Origin: Glaciecola sp. KUL10
GTDB taxonomy: Bacteria > Pseudomonadota > Gammaproteobacteria > Enterobacterales > Alteromonadaceae
NCBI RefSeq assembly: GCF_003203515.1
Contig: NZ_BGNG01000006.1
Span: 186,001-250,000 of the forward strand
Reading direction: 5' to 3'
Length of the DNA: 64,000 nucleotides
Below are positions 21,639 through 32,820 of this stretch, in pieces (the first letter of the stretch is position 1; each line of letters begins with the position of its first letter). A program made the position numbers and the translations under genes. A model generated the notes under the pieces. The model was not told the DNA's origin. It saw nothing but the letters and a program-made list of their open reading frames with translations, and did no database searches.

Positions 21639-22910
21639 ATGACACTTTCAAACATCAAAATGAGTTTTAAATATATCGCTGCAGCACTTGCGCTATCTGC
21701 ACTAGCAGCGTGCTCAGATGATAATAGTGAAGCAGCACCTACCGCAGGACAAAATGCGCCAAGCGTTGAGGTAGCACAAGTCATTAGCACTCAAGTTGCA
21801 GGCTGGCATGAGTTTACAGGTACGACGGTTGCACCTGAGCGTATACAGTTACGTCCTCGTGTTTCAGGTTATCTTCAAGAGGTGCATTTTGCAGAAGGTT
21901 CTGTTGTGCAAGCAGGTGATTTATTGTTTTCGATAGATGCGGCTCCGTTTTTAGCTGAGGTAAATCGATTGCAAGCAGAGTTAGAGATTGCTCAAAGCCA
22001 AGAAGCACTTGCCAAAAAAGAGCTTGCTAGAGCAAACAGTCTAATAAAACAAAAAGCGATTTCAAGTGAGCAACTTGATGCTCGTGCGGCTAACTTGCAA
22101 CAAGCGTCTGCTCGCATCAATGCTGTAACGGCAGCGCTTCTGCAAGCAGAGTTACAGCTTGACTACACGCAGATCACTGCACCGATTACGGGTACTGTAT
22201 CAAATGCTTTCATCACCAAAGGCAACTTTGTTAACGCGGGTGATTCGGTATTAACGACACTCGTTTCAAATGACAAACTGCATGCCTATTTTGATGCAAA
22301 CCAAGAGACATACTTAGAATATGCGGGTGCGAAAAATCGTGCTGGCAGCTTACCTGTTTTACTTAGCCTGTCTAATTCAAGTGCGTTTACAGTTGAAGGT
22401 GAAATTGATTTTATTGACAACCAAATTGACGTGAGCACAGGGACAATTAGAGCACGAGCCCTAATTGAGAATACTGACAATACGCTGGTACCTGGATTAT
22501 TTACAAGACTGCGAGTGTTTGAAAGCACTGAGACACAGCGAGTTTTAATTGACGACAAAGCTATCGCGACAGACCTAAGCAACAAATATGTACTTGTGCT
22601 CAATGCCGATAACCAAGTTGAATATCGTGCAGTGACATTGGGTGCGAAAGTAAATGGCTTACGTGTCATAGAACAAGGCCTAGAAGGTGATGAGCAAATC
22701 GTCATCAATGGTCTTCAAAGAGTAAGACCGGGTGCCTTTGTTAATCCGCAATTAGTTGCGATGACAAGTGATTTAAACATGCAAGAGCTCAACGCTTCTC
22801 AGCAACAAATTAAAGCCTTAAGGACTAAGCTGCGAATTGCAAAAGAACTTAAGCAAAACTCTGAACAGCAAGCCACTGTCGCACTGACCTCTGCGACTGT
22901 TGGAGCCTAA
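21639..22910 (+). CDS. RND efflux periplasmic adaptor (membrane fusion lipoprotein)
   Basis: This 423-residue AcrA/MexE-like adaptor has a lipoprotein signal (LSALAACSDD, Cys near residue 26). It has the barrel-sandwich lipoyl halves (RPRVSGYLQEVHFAEGSVVQAGDLLFSID and LDYTQITAPITGTVS) around an alpha-helical hairpin (about 105-170), then beta-barrel and membrane-proximal domains. It is anchored in the inner membrane and bridges the pump to an outer-membrane channel. GAGG precedes the ATG. It is followed immediately by the pump gene. No TolC-like channel gene is in the cluster, so a shared TolC is likely. Confidence 0.93.
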   Translation: MTLSNIKMSFKYIAAALALSALAACSDDNSEAAPTAGQNAPSVEVAQVISTQVAGWHEFTGTTVAPERIQLRPRVSGYLQEVHFAEGSVVQAGDLLFSIDAAPFLAEVNRLQAELEIAQSQEALAKKELARANSLIKQKAISSEQLDARAANLQQASARINAVTAALLQAELQLDYTQITAPITGTVSNAFITKGNFVNAGDSVLTTLVSNDKLHAYFDANQETYLEYAGAKNRAGSLPVLLSLSNSSAFTVEGEIDFIDNQIDVSTGTIRARALIENTDNTLVPGLFTRLRVFESTETQRVLIDDKAIATDLSNKYVLVLNADNQVEYRAVTLGAKVNGLRVIEQGLEGDEQIVINGLQRVRPGAFVNPQLVAMTSDLNMQELNASQQQIKALRTKLRIAKELKQNSEQQATVALTSATVGA

Positions 22911-22911
22911 T

Positions 22912-25900
22912 ATGAACTTTTCACAGTTTTTCATCCATCGTCCAATATTTGCAGCGGTCTTGTCGATCATTGTGTTTATTGCAGGTGCATTGGCGGTGTT
23001 TAAACTGCCAATTACAGAATATCCAGAAGTCGTGCCTCCGACCATTGTAGTGAGTGCTGCTTATCCAGGTGCAAACCCAAAGACAATCGCTGAGACGATA
23101 GCGACACCTTTGGAGCAAGAGCTTCAAGGCACTGAAAACATGCTTTACATGTCTTCGCAAGCTACCGCTGATGGCCGCTTAACACTGACTGCGACCTTTG
23201 CCATTGGTACTGATGTCGATTTGGCTCAAGCTCACGTTAAATCTCGTGTAGACAGAGCACTACCTAGAATTCCTCAAGAGGCCCAAAGACTCGGTGTAAC
23301 AACCAAAAAATCTTCACCCGATCTCACAATGGTGGTGCATTTGTTATCGCCTGATAACCGCTACGACAATCTTTATCTATCAAACTTTGCGCATATTAAC
23401 GTAAAGAACGAACTAGCAGGGATTGAAGGTGTGGGTGATGTGCAGTTGTTTGGTGCAGGCGAATACAGCATGCGTATTTGGTTAGATCCAAACAAAATCG
23501 CTAATTTAGATATGACCGCTATGGATGTTGCCAATGCCATTCAAGAGCAAAATCAACAAGCAGCTGCAGGTAGTTTAGGCGCTCAGCCTAATGGTGAAAA
23601 TGACTTTCAATTACTTATCAATGTACAAGGGCGTTTAGAGTCAAAAGAAGAGTTTGAAAACATCATCATTAAAGTAGGCGAGACAGGGCAGATTGTGCGA
23701 TTAGGTGATGTCGCCCGTGTTGAGCTAGGTGCTGATTTTTATGCCTTACGTTCTTTGCTAGACAACAAACCTGCTGTTGCTTTGCCGATATTCCAAGCAT
23801 CGGGTTCTAACGCGATTCAAATCTCTGATGATGTTCGCGCGAAAATGGAAGAGTTAAAAGAGATATTCCCTCAAGGTGTGGATTATCAAATTGTTTATGA
23901 CCCTACAGTATTTGTACGAGGCTCAATAGAAGCGGTTGTTAAAACCTTGTTCGAAGCCGTTCTGTTGGTTGTGCTAGTGGTGATCTTGTTCCTACAAACT
24001 TGGCGTGCATCGATTATTCCGCTAGTTGCAGTGCCTGTTTCATTGGTGGGGACGTTTGCGGTAATGCACTTGCTTGGTTTTTCACTAAATGCCTTATCAC
24101 TGTTTGGTTTGGTATTAGCTATCGGTATTGTGGTCGATGATGCGATTGTCGTGGTTGAAAACGTAGAGCGTAATATCGAAAATGGACTTTCACCGGTTAA
24201 AGCAACTGAAAAAGCGATGAAAGAAGTTACTGGCCCTATCTTTGCAACCACCTTGGTGTTGGCTGCAGTATTTATTCCGACTGCATTTATGTCAGGTCTT
24301 ACTGGGCAGTTTTATAAGCAGTTTGCGCTTACTATCACTATATCAACTGTCATATCTATGTTTAACTCATTGACGCTTAGTCCTGCCTTGTCGGCTTTAT
24401 TACTGAAAAGCAAAGATGCGCCTAAAGATGCCTTGAGTCGTGGTATCGATAAATTACTAGGAAAAGCCGTATTCAACCCATTTAACCGTATGTTTGCATG
24501 GGCTGAAAGTAAGTACAGTCTGACTGTAAAACGGATTTTAAGATCAGGTGCAATTGTTGGCTTGGGCTACGTGATATTGATTGGTGCGACGGGAATTCAA
24601 TTTAACCAAACACCCACCGGATATGTGCCAAGCCAAGATAAACAATATTTGGTGTCGTTTGCGCAATTACCTGATGCCGCATCTTTAGACAGAAGTGAAG
24701 ACGTCATTCATCAAATGTCAGAGATAGCTCTTCAGCATCCGGGTGTTGAGTCGACAGTTGCTTTTCCTGGCTTGAGTATCAACGGGTTTACCAATAGCAC
24801 CAATGCAGGCATTGTATTTGTCACACTAAAAGACTTTGACGAACGTCAAAGCGACAACTTAAGTGCTAATGCAATCGCAGCCGAATTAGGGGCTCAATTT
24901 GGCAGTATTCAAGAAGCGTTTATCGCGATCTTTCCGCCACCGCCTGTACAAGGTTTAGGCACCATTGGCGGGTTTAAATTACAACTATTGGACAAGGCTA
25001 ACCTTGGCTATGACGAGCTCTTCAACGTGACTCAACAAGTCTTGTTCAAAGCTTGGCAAACACCAGAATTAGCAGGTGTATTTAGCAGCTATCAAGTGAG
25101 CGTTCCGCAGATTCAAGTGGATATTGATCGCGACAAAGCAAAGGTTCAAGGCGTTGCAATCAATGATATTTTTAGGACGATGCAGATTTACTTGGGATCG
25201 CTTTATGTTAACGATTTCAATCAGTTTGGCCGAACTTATCAAGTTAATCTTCAGGCGGAGCAATCGTTTAGGCAAGAGCCATCGGACATTGAACAACTTA
25301 AAGTCAGAAATGCCTTAGGTGAGATGGTACCACTTGGTAGCTTTATTAAAGTATCAAACGTGGCAGGGCCGGACAGAGTAATGCATTACAATGGCTATAC
25401 CACGGCAGACATTAATGCAGGGCCTGCACCAGGCTTTAGTTCGGGTGATGCGCAAGCTGCCATGAAGCAAATTCTTGATGAAACACTGCCATTAGGTATT
25501 GATTACGAGTGGACTGATTTGGCTTATCAACAAGAGCTAGCTGGGAATACAGCGATATTAGTATTACCACTTATCGTATTGCTAGTGTTTTTGGTGTTAG
25601 CCGCTCAATACGAAAGCTTAACCTTGCCCCTTGCAATCATTTTGATTGTGCCGATGACCTTATTGTCAGCAATCACCGGTGTGATTATTTACGGGGGAGA
25701 TAATAATATATTCACGCAGATTGGCTTAATCGTGCTGGTGGGCTTGGCAACGAAGAACGCAATTTTGATTGTCGAGTTTGCAAAAGAGTTACAATCAAAA
25801 GGAGAGAGCTTACACAATGCTATTATCAATGCCTCTAGTTTGAGGTTGCGCCCAATACTCATGACTTCTATTGCATTTATTATGGGCGTACTGCCACTAG

Positions 25901-26040
25901 TGCTGTCTACTGGAGCCGGGGCTGAAATGCGCCAAGCGATGGGAGTCGCCGTGTTTTCGGGGATGATTGGCGTCACAATTTTTGGTTTGTTATTGACCCC
26001 TCTTTTCTATAAATGGATGAGTAAAGAGACGCTTCGCTAA
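22912..26040 (+). CDS. RND multidrug efflux transporter, HAE1 family
   Basis: This 1042-residue inner-membrane proton antiporter of the AcrB/MexF type has two six-helix halves and large periplasmic loops. The essential Asp pair is in GIVVDDAIVVVENVERN (TM4) and the TM10 Lys is in GLATKNAILIVEF. The start ATG at 22912 lies one base after the adaptor stop; GGAG inside the adaptor's last codons serves as ribosome site, so the genes are coupled. FFIHRPIFA at the N terminus is the family start. The substrate range cannot be inferred. A strong terminator follows. Confidence 0.95.
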   Translation: MNFSQFFIHRPIFAAVLSIIVFIAGALAVFKLPITEYPEVVPPTIVVSAAYPGANPKTIAETIATPLEQELQGTENMLYMSSQATADGRLTLTATFAIGTDVDLAQAHVKSRVDRALPRIPQEAQRLGVTTKKSSPDLTMVVHLLSPDNRYDNLYLSNFAHINVKNELAGIEGVGDVQLFGAGEYSMRIWLDPNKIANLDMTAMDVANAIQEQNQQAAAGSLGAQPNGENDFQLLINVQGRLESKEEFENIIIKVGETGQIVRLGDVARVELGADFYALRSLLDNKPAVALPIFQASGSNAIQISDDVRAKMEELKEIFPQGVDYQIVYDPTVFVRGSIEAVVKTLFEAVLLVVLVVILFLQTWRASIIPLVAVPVSLVGTFAVMHLLGFSLNALSLFGLVLAIGIVVDDAIVVVENVERNIENGLSPVKATEKAMKEVTGPIFATTLVLAAVFIPTAFMSGLTGQFYKQFALTITISTVISMFNSLTLSPALSALLLKSKDAPKDALSRGIDKLLGKAVFNPFNRMFAWAESKYSLTVKRILRSGAIVGLGYVILIGATGIQFNQTPTGYVPSQDKQYLVSFAQLPDAASLDRSEDVIHQMSEIALQHPGVESTVAFPGLSINGFTNSTNAGIVFVTLKDFDERQSDNLSANAIAAELGAQFGSIQEAFIAIFPPPPVQGLGTIGGFKLQLLDKANLGYDELFNVTQQVLFKAWQTPELAGVFSSYQVSVPQIQVDIDRDKAKVQGVAINDIFRTMQIYLGSLYVNDFNQFGRTYQVNLQAEQSFRQEPSDIEQLKVRNALGEMVPLGSFIKVSNVAGPDRVMHYNGYTTADINAGPAPGFSSGDAQAAMKQILDETLPLGIDYEWTDLAYQQELAGNTAILVLPLIVLLVFLVLAAQYESLTLPLAIILIVPMTLLSAITGVIIYGGDNNIFTQIGLIVLVGLATKNAILIVEFAKELQSKGESLHNAIINASSLRLRPILMTSIAFIMGVLPLVLSTGAGAEMRQAMGVAVFSGMIGVTIFGLLLTPLFYKWMSKETLR

Positions 26041-26081
26041 AAACAAGTGTAGAACTAAGCTGTCTCGTGTGTTTTCGGATT

Positions 26082-26110
26082 AAAAGCCCTCAAGTTTGAG
26101 GGCTTTTTTT
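26082..26110 (+). terminator. Rho-independent terminator of the RND operon
   Basis: AAAAGCCCTCAA pairs with TTGAGGGCTTTT around a GT loop, followed by more Ts, 41 bp after the pump stop. Confidence 0.92.
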
Positions 26111-26224
26111 GTGCCGTTTACTCACCAAAAGGAGCGGCGCTAATGCTATTGCTTTACTTGCAGATACAGTACTTAAGTTGTAGAGTCTTGGCGCAATTGA
26201 AGAATATCAATAAAAGGTAATGAC

Positions 26225-27226
26225 ATGATTAATGGTCATCAGGATGAAGCCCCAAAGTTCATAGTAAAGTCTACGTTAATGATGACTTTGCTTTCAGGTC
26301 TTACGGTTGCACCTTTCTTTTTCATCAACCTTTATCATCAAAATTTACCCATCGCTGCGCTTGCTGCAGTATTTGCTTGTATTCAGTTTTTCAGTGCTTA
26401 TCAATGCTACCACGCAAAATACAATACTGTTATCGGGTTTATCTCAAGTATACCCATGATGTTTATAGGCTCATCGTTAGCGCTTTTTGAATTGGGAGTA
26501 ACCGCATCATATTGGCCATTTTTAAGCGTGTTTGGTTTTTACTTTACTTTGCAATTAAGAATGGCAAGAGCAACCAATATTTTGTACCTAATCATGATTT
26601 TTCCGCTTGGTTATTTCGTATTGCCATTTGAAGTGTTTGTTAGATTTTACCCAGGCTTGGTGGGTATTAGCTTGTTTTTGTACATCTGTGTGAATGAAAT
26701 TCAAAATCAACATCATACACTGACAGAGATGTCGATTACTGATTCACTCACAGGCTTGTATAACCGAACCGTTTTAGATTTAACATTGGAAAATGCAATT
26801 AACTTGAGCAAGCGAGAAAATAAGTCAATGACCTTGCTTATGATTGATATTGATAACTTTAAAAGGATTAACGACACGTTTGGGCACCTAGTAGGGGACG
26901 AAGTATTAAAATGCCTTTCGAGTCTGATGAAAGAGAATTTCCGTAAAACCGATGCCTTGTTCAGGCTAGGAGGCGAGGAGTTCTTGGTACTTTTACGAGA
27001 TAGCAATCGAGCAAGCAGCGTGATGGTTGCAGAGCGTTTGCGAGAAACTATTTCAAACACAGAGATAATAAGAGAACAACAAGTAACGATTAGCGTTGGT
27101 GTGAGTGAACTAACTAATCACAGTCAATGGAAGGACTGGCTTTCCGATTGTGATCAGCGATTGTTTAAAGCTAAAGAAGCAGGGAAAAATAAAGTAGTCA
27201 GTTCTATTCAAGAAGTGGCTGTTTGA
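26225..27226 (+). CDS. Membrane diguanylate cyclase (GGDEF)
   Basis: This 333-residue protein has five or six transmembrane helices in residues 15-155, then a GGDEF domain from about 168. The catalytic loop reads GGEEF (FRLGGEEFLVLL), an active variant. An RKTD product-inhibition I-site lies five residues before it. SLTGLYNR and IDIDNFKRINDTFGH are intact. It should condense two GTP to c-di-GMP at the inner membrane. The sensor part is not a named MASE domain that I can recognise. It is monocistronic and convergent with ispB. Confidence 0.9.
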   Translation: MINGHQDEAPKFIVKSTLMMTLLSGLTVAPFFFINLYHQNLPIAALAAVFACIQFFSAYQCYHAKYNTVIGFISSIPMMFIGSSLALFELGVTASYWPFLSVFGFYFTLQLRMARATNILYLIMIFPLGYFVLPFEVFVRFYPGLVGISLFLYICVNEIQNQHHTLTEMSITDSLTGLYNRTVLDLTLENAINLSKRENKSMTLLMIDIDNFKRINDTFGHLVGDEVLKCLSSLMKENFRKTDALFRLGGEEFLVLLRDSNRASSVMVAERLRETISNTEIIREQQVTISVGVSELTNHSQWKDWLSDCDQRLFKAKEAGKNKVVSSIQEVAV

Positions 27227-27249
27227 ACTAAGGTTTTACAACGAGGTAC

Positions 27250-27277
27250 AACAGCATCCTTGCTGTTTAGTGTTTTT
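27250..27277 (+). terminator. Terminator between the diguanylate cyclase gene and ispB
   Basis: AACAGCA (27250-27256) pairs with TGCTGTT (27261-27267) around TCCT, followed by TAGTGTTTTT on the plus strand. It may serve the plus-strand gene. Confidence 0.55.
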
Positions 27278-28247
27278 AACTGCTGCGATTGACCGCAATT
27301 TCCGCTAAGCCAAGCAGTGCCTCTTTGTATGGGCTATCCGGTAGCACCATTGCAGCTTCTTTAGCCTTGTTTGATTCCGCTACCGCCAGTTCTTTGGTGT
27401 ATTCAATTGACTTGGTGGATTTCATCACTGCGAGTATTGTGTCGAAATGCTCCATTCCATTTGCATTTTCAATTGACGATTTTATCAGTTGTGCGTGCTC
27501 TTCGTCGGCGTTCCACATTGCGTGAAGCAAAGGCAGCGTTGGTTTACCCTCAGCTAAATCATCGCCAGCATTTTTGCCCATTTCATCGGCCTGTGCAGTG
27601 TAGTCCAACACATCATCAATGAGTTGAAATGCTGTGCCTAGATGTTTTCCATAAGCTTGCATTTTTTCTTCAACTTCTGGCGTCTGCTCTGTTAGCACTG
27701 CGGCGAGTTGAGTCGCAGCTTCAAACAATCTGGCTGTTTTGCTGTATATCACCTCTAAATAGCTTTCTTCAGTGGTGTTTGGATCGTTACAGTTCATTAA
27801 TTGTAACACTTCACCTTGTGCAATTCGGTTGGTTGCGTCGGACAGTATGTCCATCACACGCATTCGCTTGAGATCAACCATCATTTGAAAGGCTCGAGAA
27901 TATAAAAAATCTCCAACGAGAACACTTGCTTGATTGCCAAAAACGGCGTTTGCAGTTTCTTTGCCGCGACGCATGGTTGACTCATCTACTACGTCATCAT
28001 GAAGTAAAGTAGCGGTATGAATAAACTCTATGATTGCCGCTAAGGTGTGATGCTCAGTGGTCTCAATACCCAGAGCGCGAGCACTTAGTACAGTTAGAAG
28101 AGGTCTTAGTCTTTTTCCACCGCTATTAACGATATAAAAGCCCAATTGATTAATTAACGCGACGTCCGAATTGACTTGAGCCTGAATCAGTTTGTTGACC
28201 GATTGCATGTCAGTTTCAGAAAGTGTTTGTATGTGATCTAACTGCAT
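27276..28247 (-). CDS. ispB: Octaprenyl diphosphate synthase
   Basis: This 323-residue trans-prenyltransferase makes the all-trans C40 (or related) side chain of ubiquinone and menaquinone from IPP and FPP. Both Asp-rich motifs are present: LLHDDVVDES (first) and LIDDVLDYT (second). KRLRPLLTVL is near the N terminus. The length equals E. coli IspB (323 aa). It is divergent from rplU, as in E. coli. The 333-bp gap between them carries the rplU promoter and no gene. Confidence 0.95.
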   Translation of the reverse strand: MQLDHIQTLSETDMQSVNKLIQAQVNSDVALINQLGFYIVNSGGKRLRPLLTVLSARALGIETTEHHTLAAIIEFIHTATLLHDDVVDESTMRRGKETANAVFGNQASVLVGDFLYSRAFQMMVDLKRMRVMDILSDATNRIAQGEVLQLMNCNDPNTTEESYLEVIYSKTARLFEAATQLAAVLTEQTPEVEEKMQAYGKHLGTAFQLIDDVLDYTAQADEMGKNAGDDLAEGKPTLPLLHAMWNADEEHAQLIKSSIENANGMEHFDTILAVMKSTKSIEYTKELAVAESNKAKEAAMVLPDSPYKEALLGLAEIAVNRSS

Positions 28248-28499
28248 TTACCCTGCCGTTTGAATTATTAATATCCCAATTTCCCATTTGCTAGATGGTG
28301 CATATCCAGCGACCTTAATCGCATTTATGAGCCTTTAAATTGAAATATTACGCTGTTTTATAGTGATTTTTTTCCAAATATTGTACATTAAAGGCAATTG
28401 TTTTGTACAAACCTTAAAGGACTAGACCGCTACTTTTAGGGATTTATCCCGTAAACTTAAAATAAAAGCGTATTTGTATAAATAAAATTCAGTTAAGCC

Positions 28500-28528
28500 T
28501 TGATCACTGTCGGGGCTTAACGTACAAT
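28500..28528 (+). promoter_or_regulatory. Sigma-70 promoter of rplU-rpmA
   Basis: TTGATC (28500-28505) and TACAAT (28523-28528) have optimal 17-bp spacing. The discriminator TCGCGCCC is G+C-rich, as in ribosomal promoters under stringent control. The start would lie about 45 bp before rplU. Confidence 0.75.
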
Positions 28529-28580
28529 TCGCGCCCTGTTTTTTGAATTAAAGCGCTAAGAGCGCAGAGCGGAGAAATAT

Positions 28581-28892
28581 ATGTACGCGGTTTTCCAAAG
28601 TGGTGGCAAACAACACCGTGTGGCTGAAGGCCAAACCGTTCGTCTAGAAAAAATCGAATTAGCACCGGGCGAGACCGTTGAATTCGATAACATCTTGATG
28701 GTTAGCAATGGTGACGACGTTAAAATCGGCACACCTTATGTATCTGGTGGCAAAGTGACTGCAGAAGTAGTGACTCATGGCCGTGGTGAAAAAATCAAAG
28801 TAGTTAAGTTCCGTCGTCGCAAGCATTCACGCAAGCAGATGGGTCACAGACAGTGGTTCACAGAAGTGAAAATCACTGGCATTAACGCTTAA
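28581..28892 (+). CDS. rplU: 50S ribosomal protein L21
   Basis: This 103-residue protein is the same size as E. coli L21. It has [14 protein letters not shown] at the start and the basic C-terminal [17 protein letters not shown] that contacts 23S rRNA. A GGAG ribosome site precedes it. It is first in the conserved rplU-rpmA-(obgE) order. Confidence 0.98.
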   Translation: MYAVFQSGGKQHRVAEGQTVRLEKIELAPGETVEFDNILMVSNGDDVKIGTPYVSGGKVTAEVVTHGRGEKIKVVKFRRRKHSRKQMGHRQWFTEVKITGINA

Positions 28893-28920
28893 TAGTTAAT
28901 ACAGATTAGGAGACGAACAC

Positions 28921-29178
28921 ATGGCACATAAAAAGGCTGGTGGTAGTACCAAAAACGGTCGCGATTCAGAAAGCAAACGCCTTGGCGTTAAGCGCTATGG
29001 CGGCCAAGACGTAACAGCGGGCAGCATCATCGTTCGTCAACGTGGTACTAAATTCCACGCGGGTGACAACATGGGTATTGGCCGTGACCACACTTTATTT
29101 GCACTTGCTGATGGTAAAGTTCAATTTGAAGTTAAAGGTCCAAAAAACCGTAAATACGTAAGCATCGTCGCTGAGTAA
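28921..29178 (+). CDS. rpmA: 50S ribosomal protein L27
   Basis: This 85-residue protein has the [17 protein letters not shown] terminus that reaches the peptidyl-transferase centre. RPG-like [11 protein letters not shown] and [10 protein letters not shown] follow. It lies 28 bp after rplU with an AGGAG ribosome site, and a strong terminator follows. Confidence 0.98.
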   Translation: MAHKKAGGSTKNGRDSESKRLGVKRYGGQDVTAGSIIVRQRGTKFHAGDNMGIGRDHTLFALADGKVQFEVKGPKNRKYVSIVAE

Positions 29179-29200
29179 TTTGGGTTTACAAGAAATTCGA

Positions 29201-29228
29201 AAGCCCCGCTTTTAGCGGGGTTTTTTTT
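29201..29228 (+). terminator. Rho-independent terminator after rpmA
   Basis: CCCCGCT (29204-29210) pairs with AGCGGGG (29214-29220) around TTT, with A/T extensions and an eight-T run. It separates rplU-rpmA from obgE. Confidence 0.93.
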
Positions 29229-29324
29229 GCCCGTAGATAAATGTCTTGCATCCTTCGATGCTTTTCTAATTGTCGATTGGCTGAGATGTAATGAGGTCTC
29301 GATAAGTTTGGTTTGTCTGTTCAA

Positions 29325-29354
29325 TTTACGGACAGATTTAAAACTTGCTATACT
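29325..29354 (+). promoter_or_regulatory. Possible promoter of obgE
   Basis: TTTACG (29325-29330) and an extended -10 TGCTATACT (hexamer 29349-29354) are separated by 18 bp, about 90 bp before obgE and after the rpmA terminator. Confidence 0.45.
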
Positions 29355-29439
29355 CACTATTCTCGTTATTTTGAATGACGCAGTTGAAGTAAATATTACT
29401 CATCTGTGAATTGCATTCGCACTGAAAGTTTAGAGATAA

Positions 29440-30609
<1,170 letters not shown>

Positions 30610-30654
30610 GTGTTAGCGTTTTAGTTCACCTATCAATTAACGGATTAAGTTGAA

Positions 30655-31146
30655 ATGAAGATTTCTATGATTGCAGCAATGGCTAAAAATCGAGTGATTG
30701 GTGCTAAAAACGATATGCCTTGGCATCTGCCTGCAGATTTAAAACACTTTAAGTCCGTTACTATGGGTAAGCCTATTATCATGGGGCGTAAGACCTACGA
30801 GTCTATTGGCAGAGCTTTACCTGGACGCGTCAATGTAGTGATCACTTCAAATGCTGATGCTGTTTTTGATGGGGCTGTGACAGTGACTTCGGTTGAAGAT
30901 GCAATTGTTGCCGCAGGTGATGTTGATGAAGTGATGATTATTGGTGGCGGTACGATATACCAAACCTGCCTAGCAAGTGCTAATCGACTTTATTTAACTT
31001 TTATTGACTTGGACGTAGACGGCGATACTTATTTCCCAGATTTTGAACAAGCATCTAAGTGGCGCGAAGTTGAAAGGACTGAGTATTTGGCAGATGAAAA
31101 AAATCCATACAACTATGAGTTCGTCACTTTCGATCGGGCACTTTAG
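30655..31146 (+). CDS. folA: Dihydrofolate reductase
   Basis: This 163-residue enzyme reduces dihydrofolate to tetrahydrofolate with NADPH and is the trimethoprim target. Key elements are MIAAMAKNRVIGAKNDMPWHLPADL with catalytic Asp28, the NADPH loop GRKTYESIGRALPGR, and IIGGGTIY. It is close to the usual chromosomal length (159 aa in E. coli). The ribosome site before the ATG is weak. It may be read from obgE or its own promoter. Confidence 0.96.
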   Translation: MKISMIAAMAKNRVIGAKNDMPWHLPADLKHFKSVTMGKPIIMGRKTYESIGRALPGRVNVVITSNADAVFDGAVTVTSVEDAIVAAGDVDEVMIIGGGTIYQTCLASANRLYLTFIDLDVDGDTYFPDFEQASKWREVERTEYLADEKNPYNYEFVTFDRAL

Positions 31147-31173
31147 AGCATGTATTTAAAGTAAGCTGTTGGT

Positions 31174-31698
31174 TTATACTTCAGTATTAGTCGCTTGTTT
31201 CTTTTTCGTTAGGCCAATGCTATAGATATACCCATATATTCCACTAAATAATATTGATGGTAATACGGTCAGCCATAAGTTGGGTGTTTCAAATAACACA
31301 TTAATACTTACTACTAAAATCGACTGTAATAATAAAGCTGGTAGCGGTGTTACGAGCATGCCAGGTAGGCAGAAGCCAGCGCATTTCTTTTCCAAATAGC
31401 TTAGGTTTTCTGCAAACGTTTGTGTTGTAGCGCACCTGTCACTGAATAAAGAGATTTTAAATAAAGTAGGGATCACGAAAGGTAAACAAAATGCCTTATT
31501 ACTTAGCTTTGTACTAAAAAACTCGATTAATACCGTGAAAAATAGGGTTATCCCTCCACTATATAGGCCCTGTACTAACGCCGCTTTTATCAGCAAATTT
31601 TGCTGCGATGTGACTAGGCTATTAGCATAATACGCCCAGCTTGCGTAGAAGCAAAAAGCGATTATTGCAGATAGACTTAAGCGTAAGATTGCTTTCAT
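31174..31698 (-). CDS. Uncharacterised four-helix inner-membrane protein
   Basis: This 174-residue protein has about four hydrophobic helices: residues 5-27, 42-62, 107-130 and 136-160. A Cys-containing loop lies between helices 2 and 3, and the tail is basic (GLTKKKQATNTEV). I recognise no domain. It sits convergent to folA and 80 bp downstream of rpoS on the same strand, so it could be read through from rpoS. Its length, start and codon use look normal. Confidence 0.65.
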   Translation of the reverse strand: MKAILRLSLSAIIAFCFYASWAYYANSLVTSQQNLLIKAALVQGLYSGGITLFFTVLIEFFSTKLSNKAFCLPFVIPTLFKISLFSDRCATTQTFAENLSYLEKKCAGFCLPGMLVTPLPALLLQSILVVSINVLFETPNLWLTVLPSILFSGIYGYIYSIGLTKKKQATNTEV

Positions 31699-31777
31699 AA
31701 CTTTATTGGGTTGTATTTATACTTCTACTGTTGCAAACATTAATGACAACAAACAGCGCATTTCAACAATCCAATGT

Positions 31778-32734
31778 TTACTCTTCGTGATTGAATATCG
31801 ACTCTATACTGAGACCTTGTAAACGCAAGACTTCTTTCAGCCTATTTAGCGCTTCTACTTGGATTTGACGGACACGCTCTCTGGTTAAACCGATCTCGGC
31901 ACCAACATCTTCAAGTGTCGCAGGTTCGTGACCCAACAGGCCAAAGCGCCTAGATAAGACCTCTCTCTGCTTGGGGTTAAGCGCTTCTAACCAGCGAACG
32001 ATGTTCTTTTGCATATCGTCGGTTTGTAGTCTATTTTCAGGGCCGGTATCGTTTTCGTCAGCAATCAAGTCGAGTAGTGCTTTGTTTTCTGCATCGCCAC
32101 CAATGGGCGTGTCAACCGAGCTTATCCTTTCATTGAGTTTGAGCATTTTCCGAACACTTGCCACCGGCTCACCCGTCGCTTCCGCAATTTCCTCCGGTGA
32201 GGGTTCGTGATCTAATTCTTGTGCTAACTGTCGAGCAGTTCGTAGATATAAGTTAAGCTCTTTGACAATATGGATAGGCAAACGAATAGTGCGCGTTTGA
32301 TTCATTAGCGCCCGCTCTATGGTTTGTCTAATCCACCAGGTCGCATATGTTGAAAACCTAAAGCCTCTTTCTGGATCAAACTTTTCAACTGCTCTAATCA
32401 AACCCAAGTTGCCTTCTTCGATAAGATCAAGCAATGCTAAACCTCGGTTGTTATAGCGTCTGGCAATTTTTACAACGAGTCTTAGATTGCTTACGATCAT
32501 GCGCTCACGAGCCGCCATATCGCCCTTTAGAGATGCTCTAGAAAATTTTACTTCTTCTTCTGCGGTTAAAAGGGGAGAGTAACCTATTTCGCCTAAATAG
32601 ATTTGTGTTGCATCAAGTTGTTTGGGGGTGAGTTCTTCACTTGGATTCGTTTTTGTTTCTTCGCATTCAGAGCTTTCAACGTCTTCTAGAAGTGATTCTT
32701 TTTCAAAGTCTTTTGAGTTTGATTTATGTGACAT
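31778..32734 (-). CDS. rpoS: RNA polymerase sigma factor RpoS (sigma-38)
   Basis: This 318-residue sigma-70-family factor is for stationary phase and general stress. Region 1.2 ([21 protein letters not shown]), region 2 ([35 protein letters not shown]), region 3 and region 4 ([21 protein letters not shown]) are complete. The absence of a long region 1.1 and its position after nlpD distinguish it from RpoD. In E. coli the main rpoS promoter lies inside nlpD; the same is likely here. Its N terminus is acidic and unstructured. Confidence 0.97.
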   Translation of the reverse strand: MSHKSNSKDFEKESLLEDVESSECEETKTNPSEELTPKQLDATQIYLGEIGYSPLLTAEEEVKFSRASLKGDMAARERMIVSNLRLVVKIARRYNNRGLALLDLIEEGNLGLIRAVEKFDPERGFRFSTYATWWIRQTIERALMNQTRTIRLPIHIVKELNLYLRTARQLAQELDHEPSPEEIAEATGEPVASVRKMLKLNERISSVDTPIGGDAENKALLDLIADENDTGPENRLQTDDMQKNIVRWLEALNPKQREVLSRRFGLLGHEPATLEDVGAEIGLTRERVRQIQVEALNRLKEVLRLQGLSIESIFNHEE

Positions 32735-32820
32735 AATTGCCTCGTATTGCCTTGCCGTTAAATTGGCCAGCTCTCGAGACTCTGTACAAGGGAACCAAAG
32801 AGTTAGTCTTATCTTTATTT

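Noticed and set aside
29227-29409. 60-codon ORF between rpmA and obgE
   Set aside because: It begins right after the terminator, without a ribosome site, and overlaps the likely obgE promoter.
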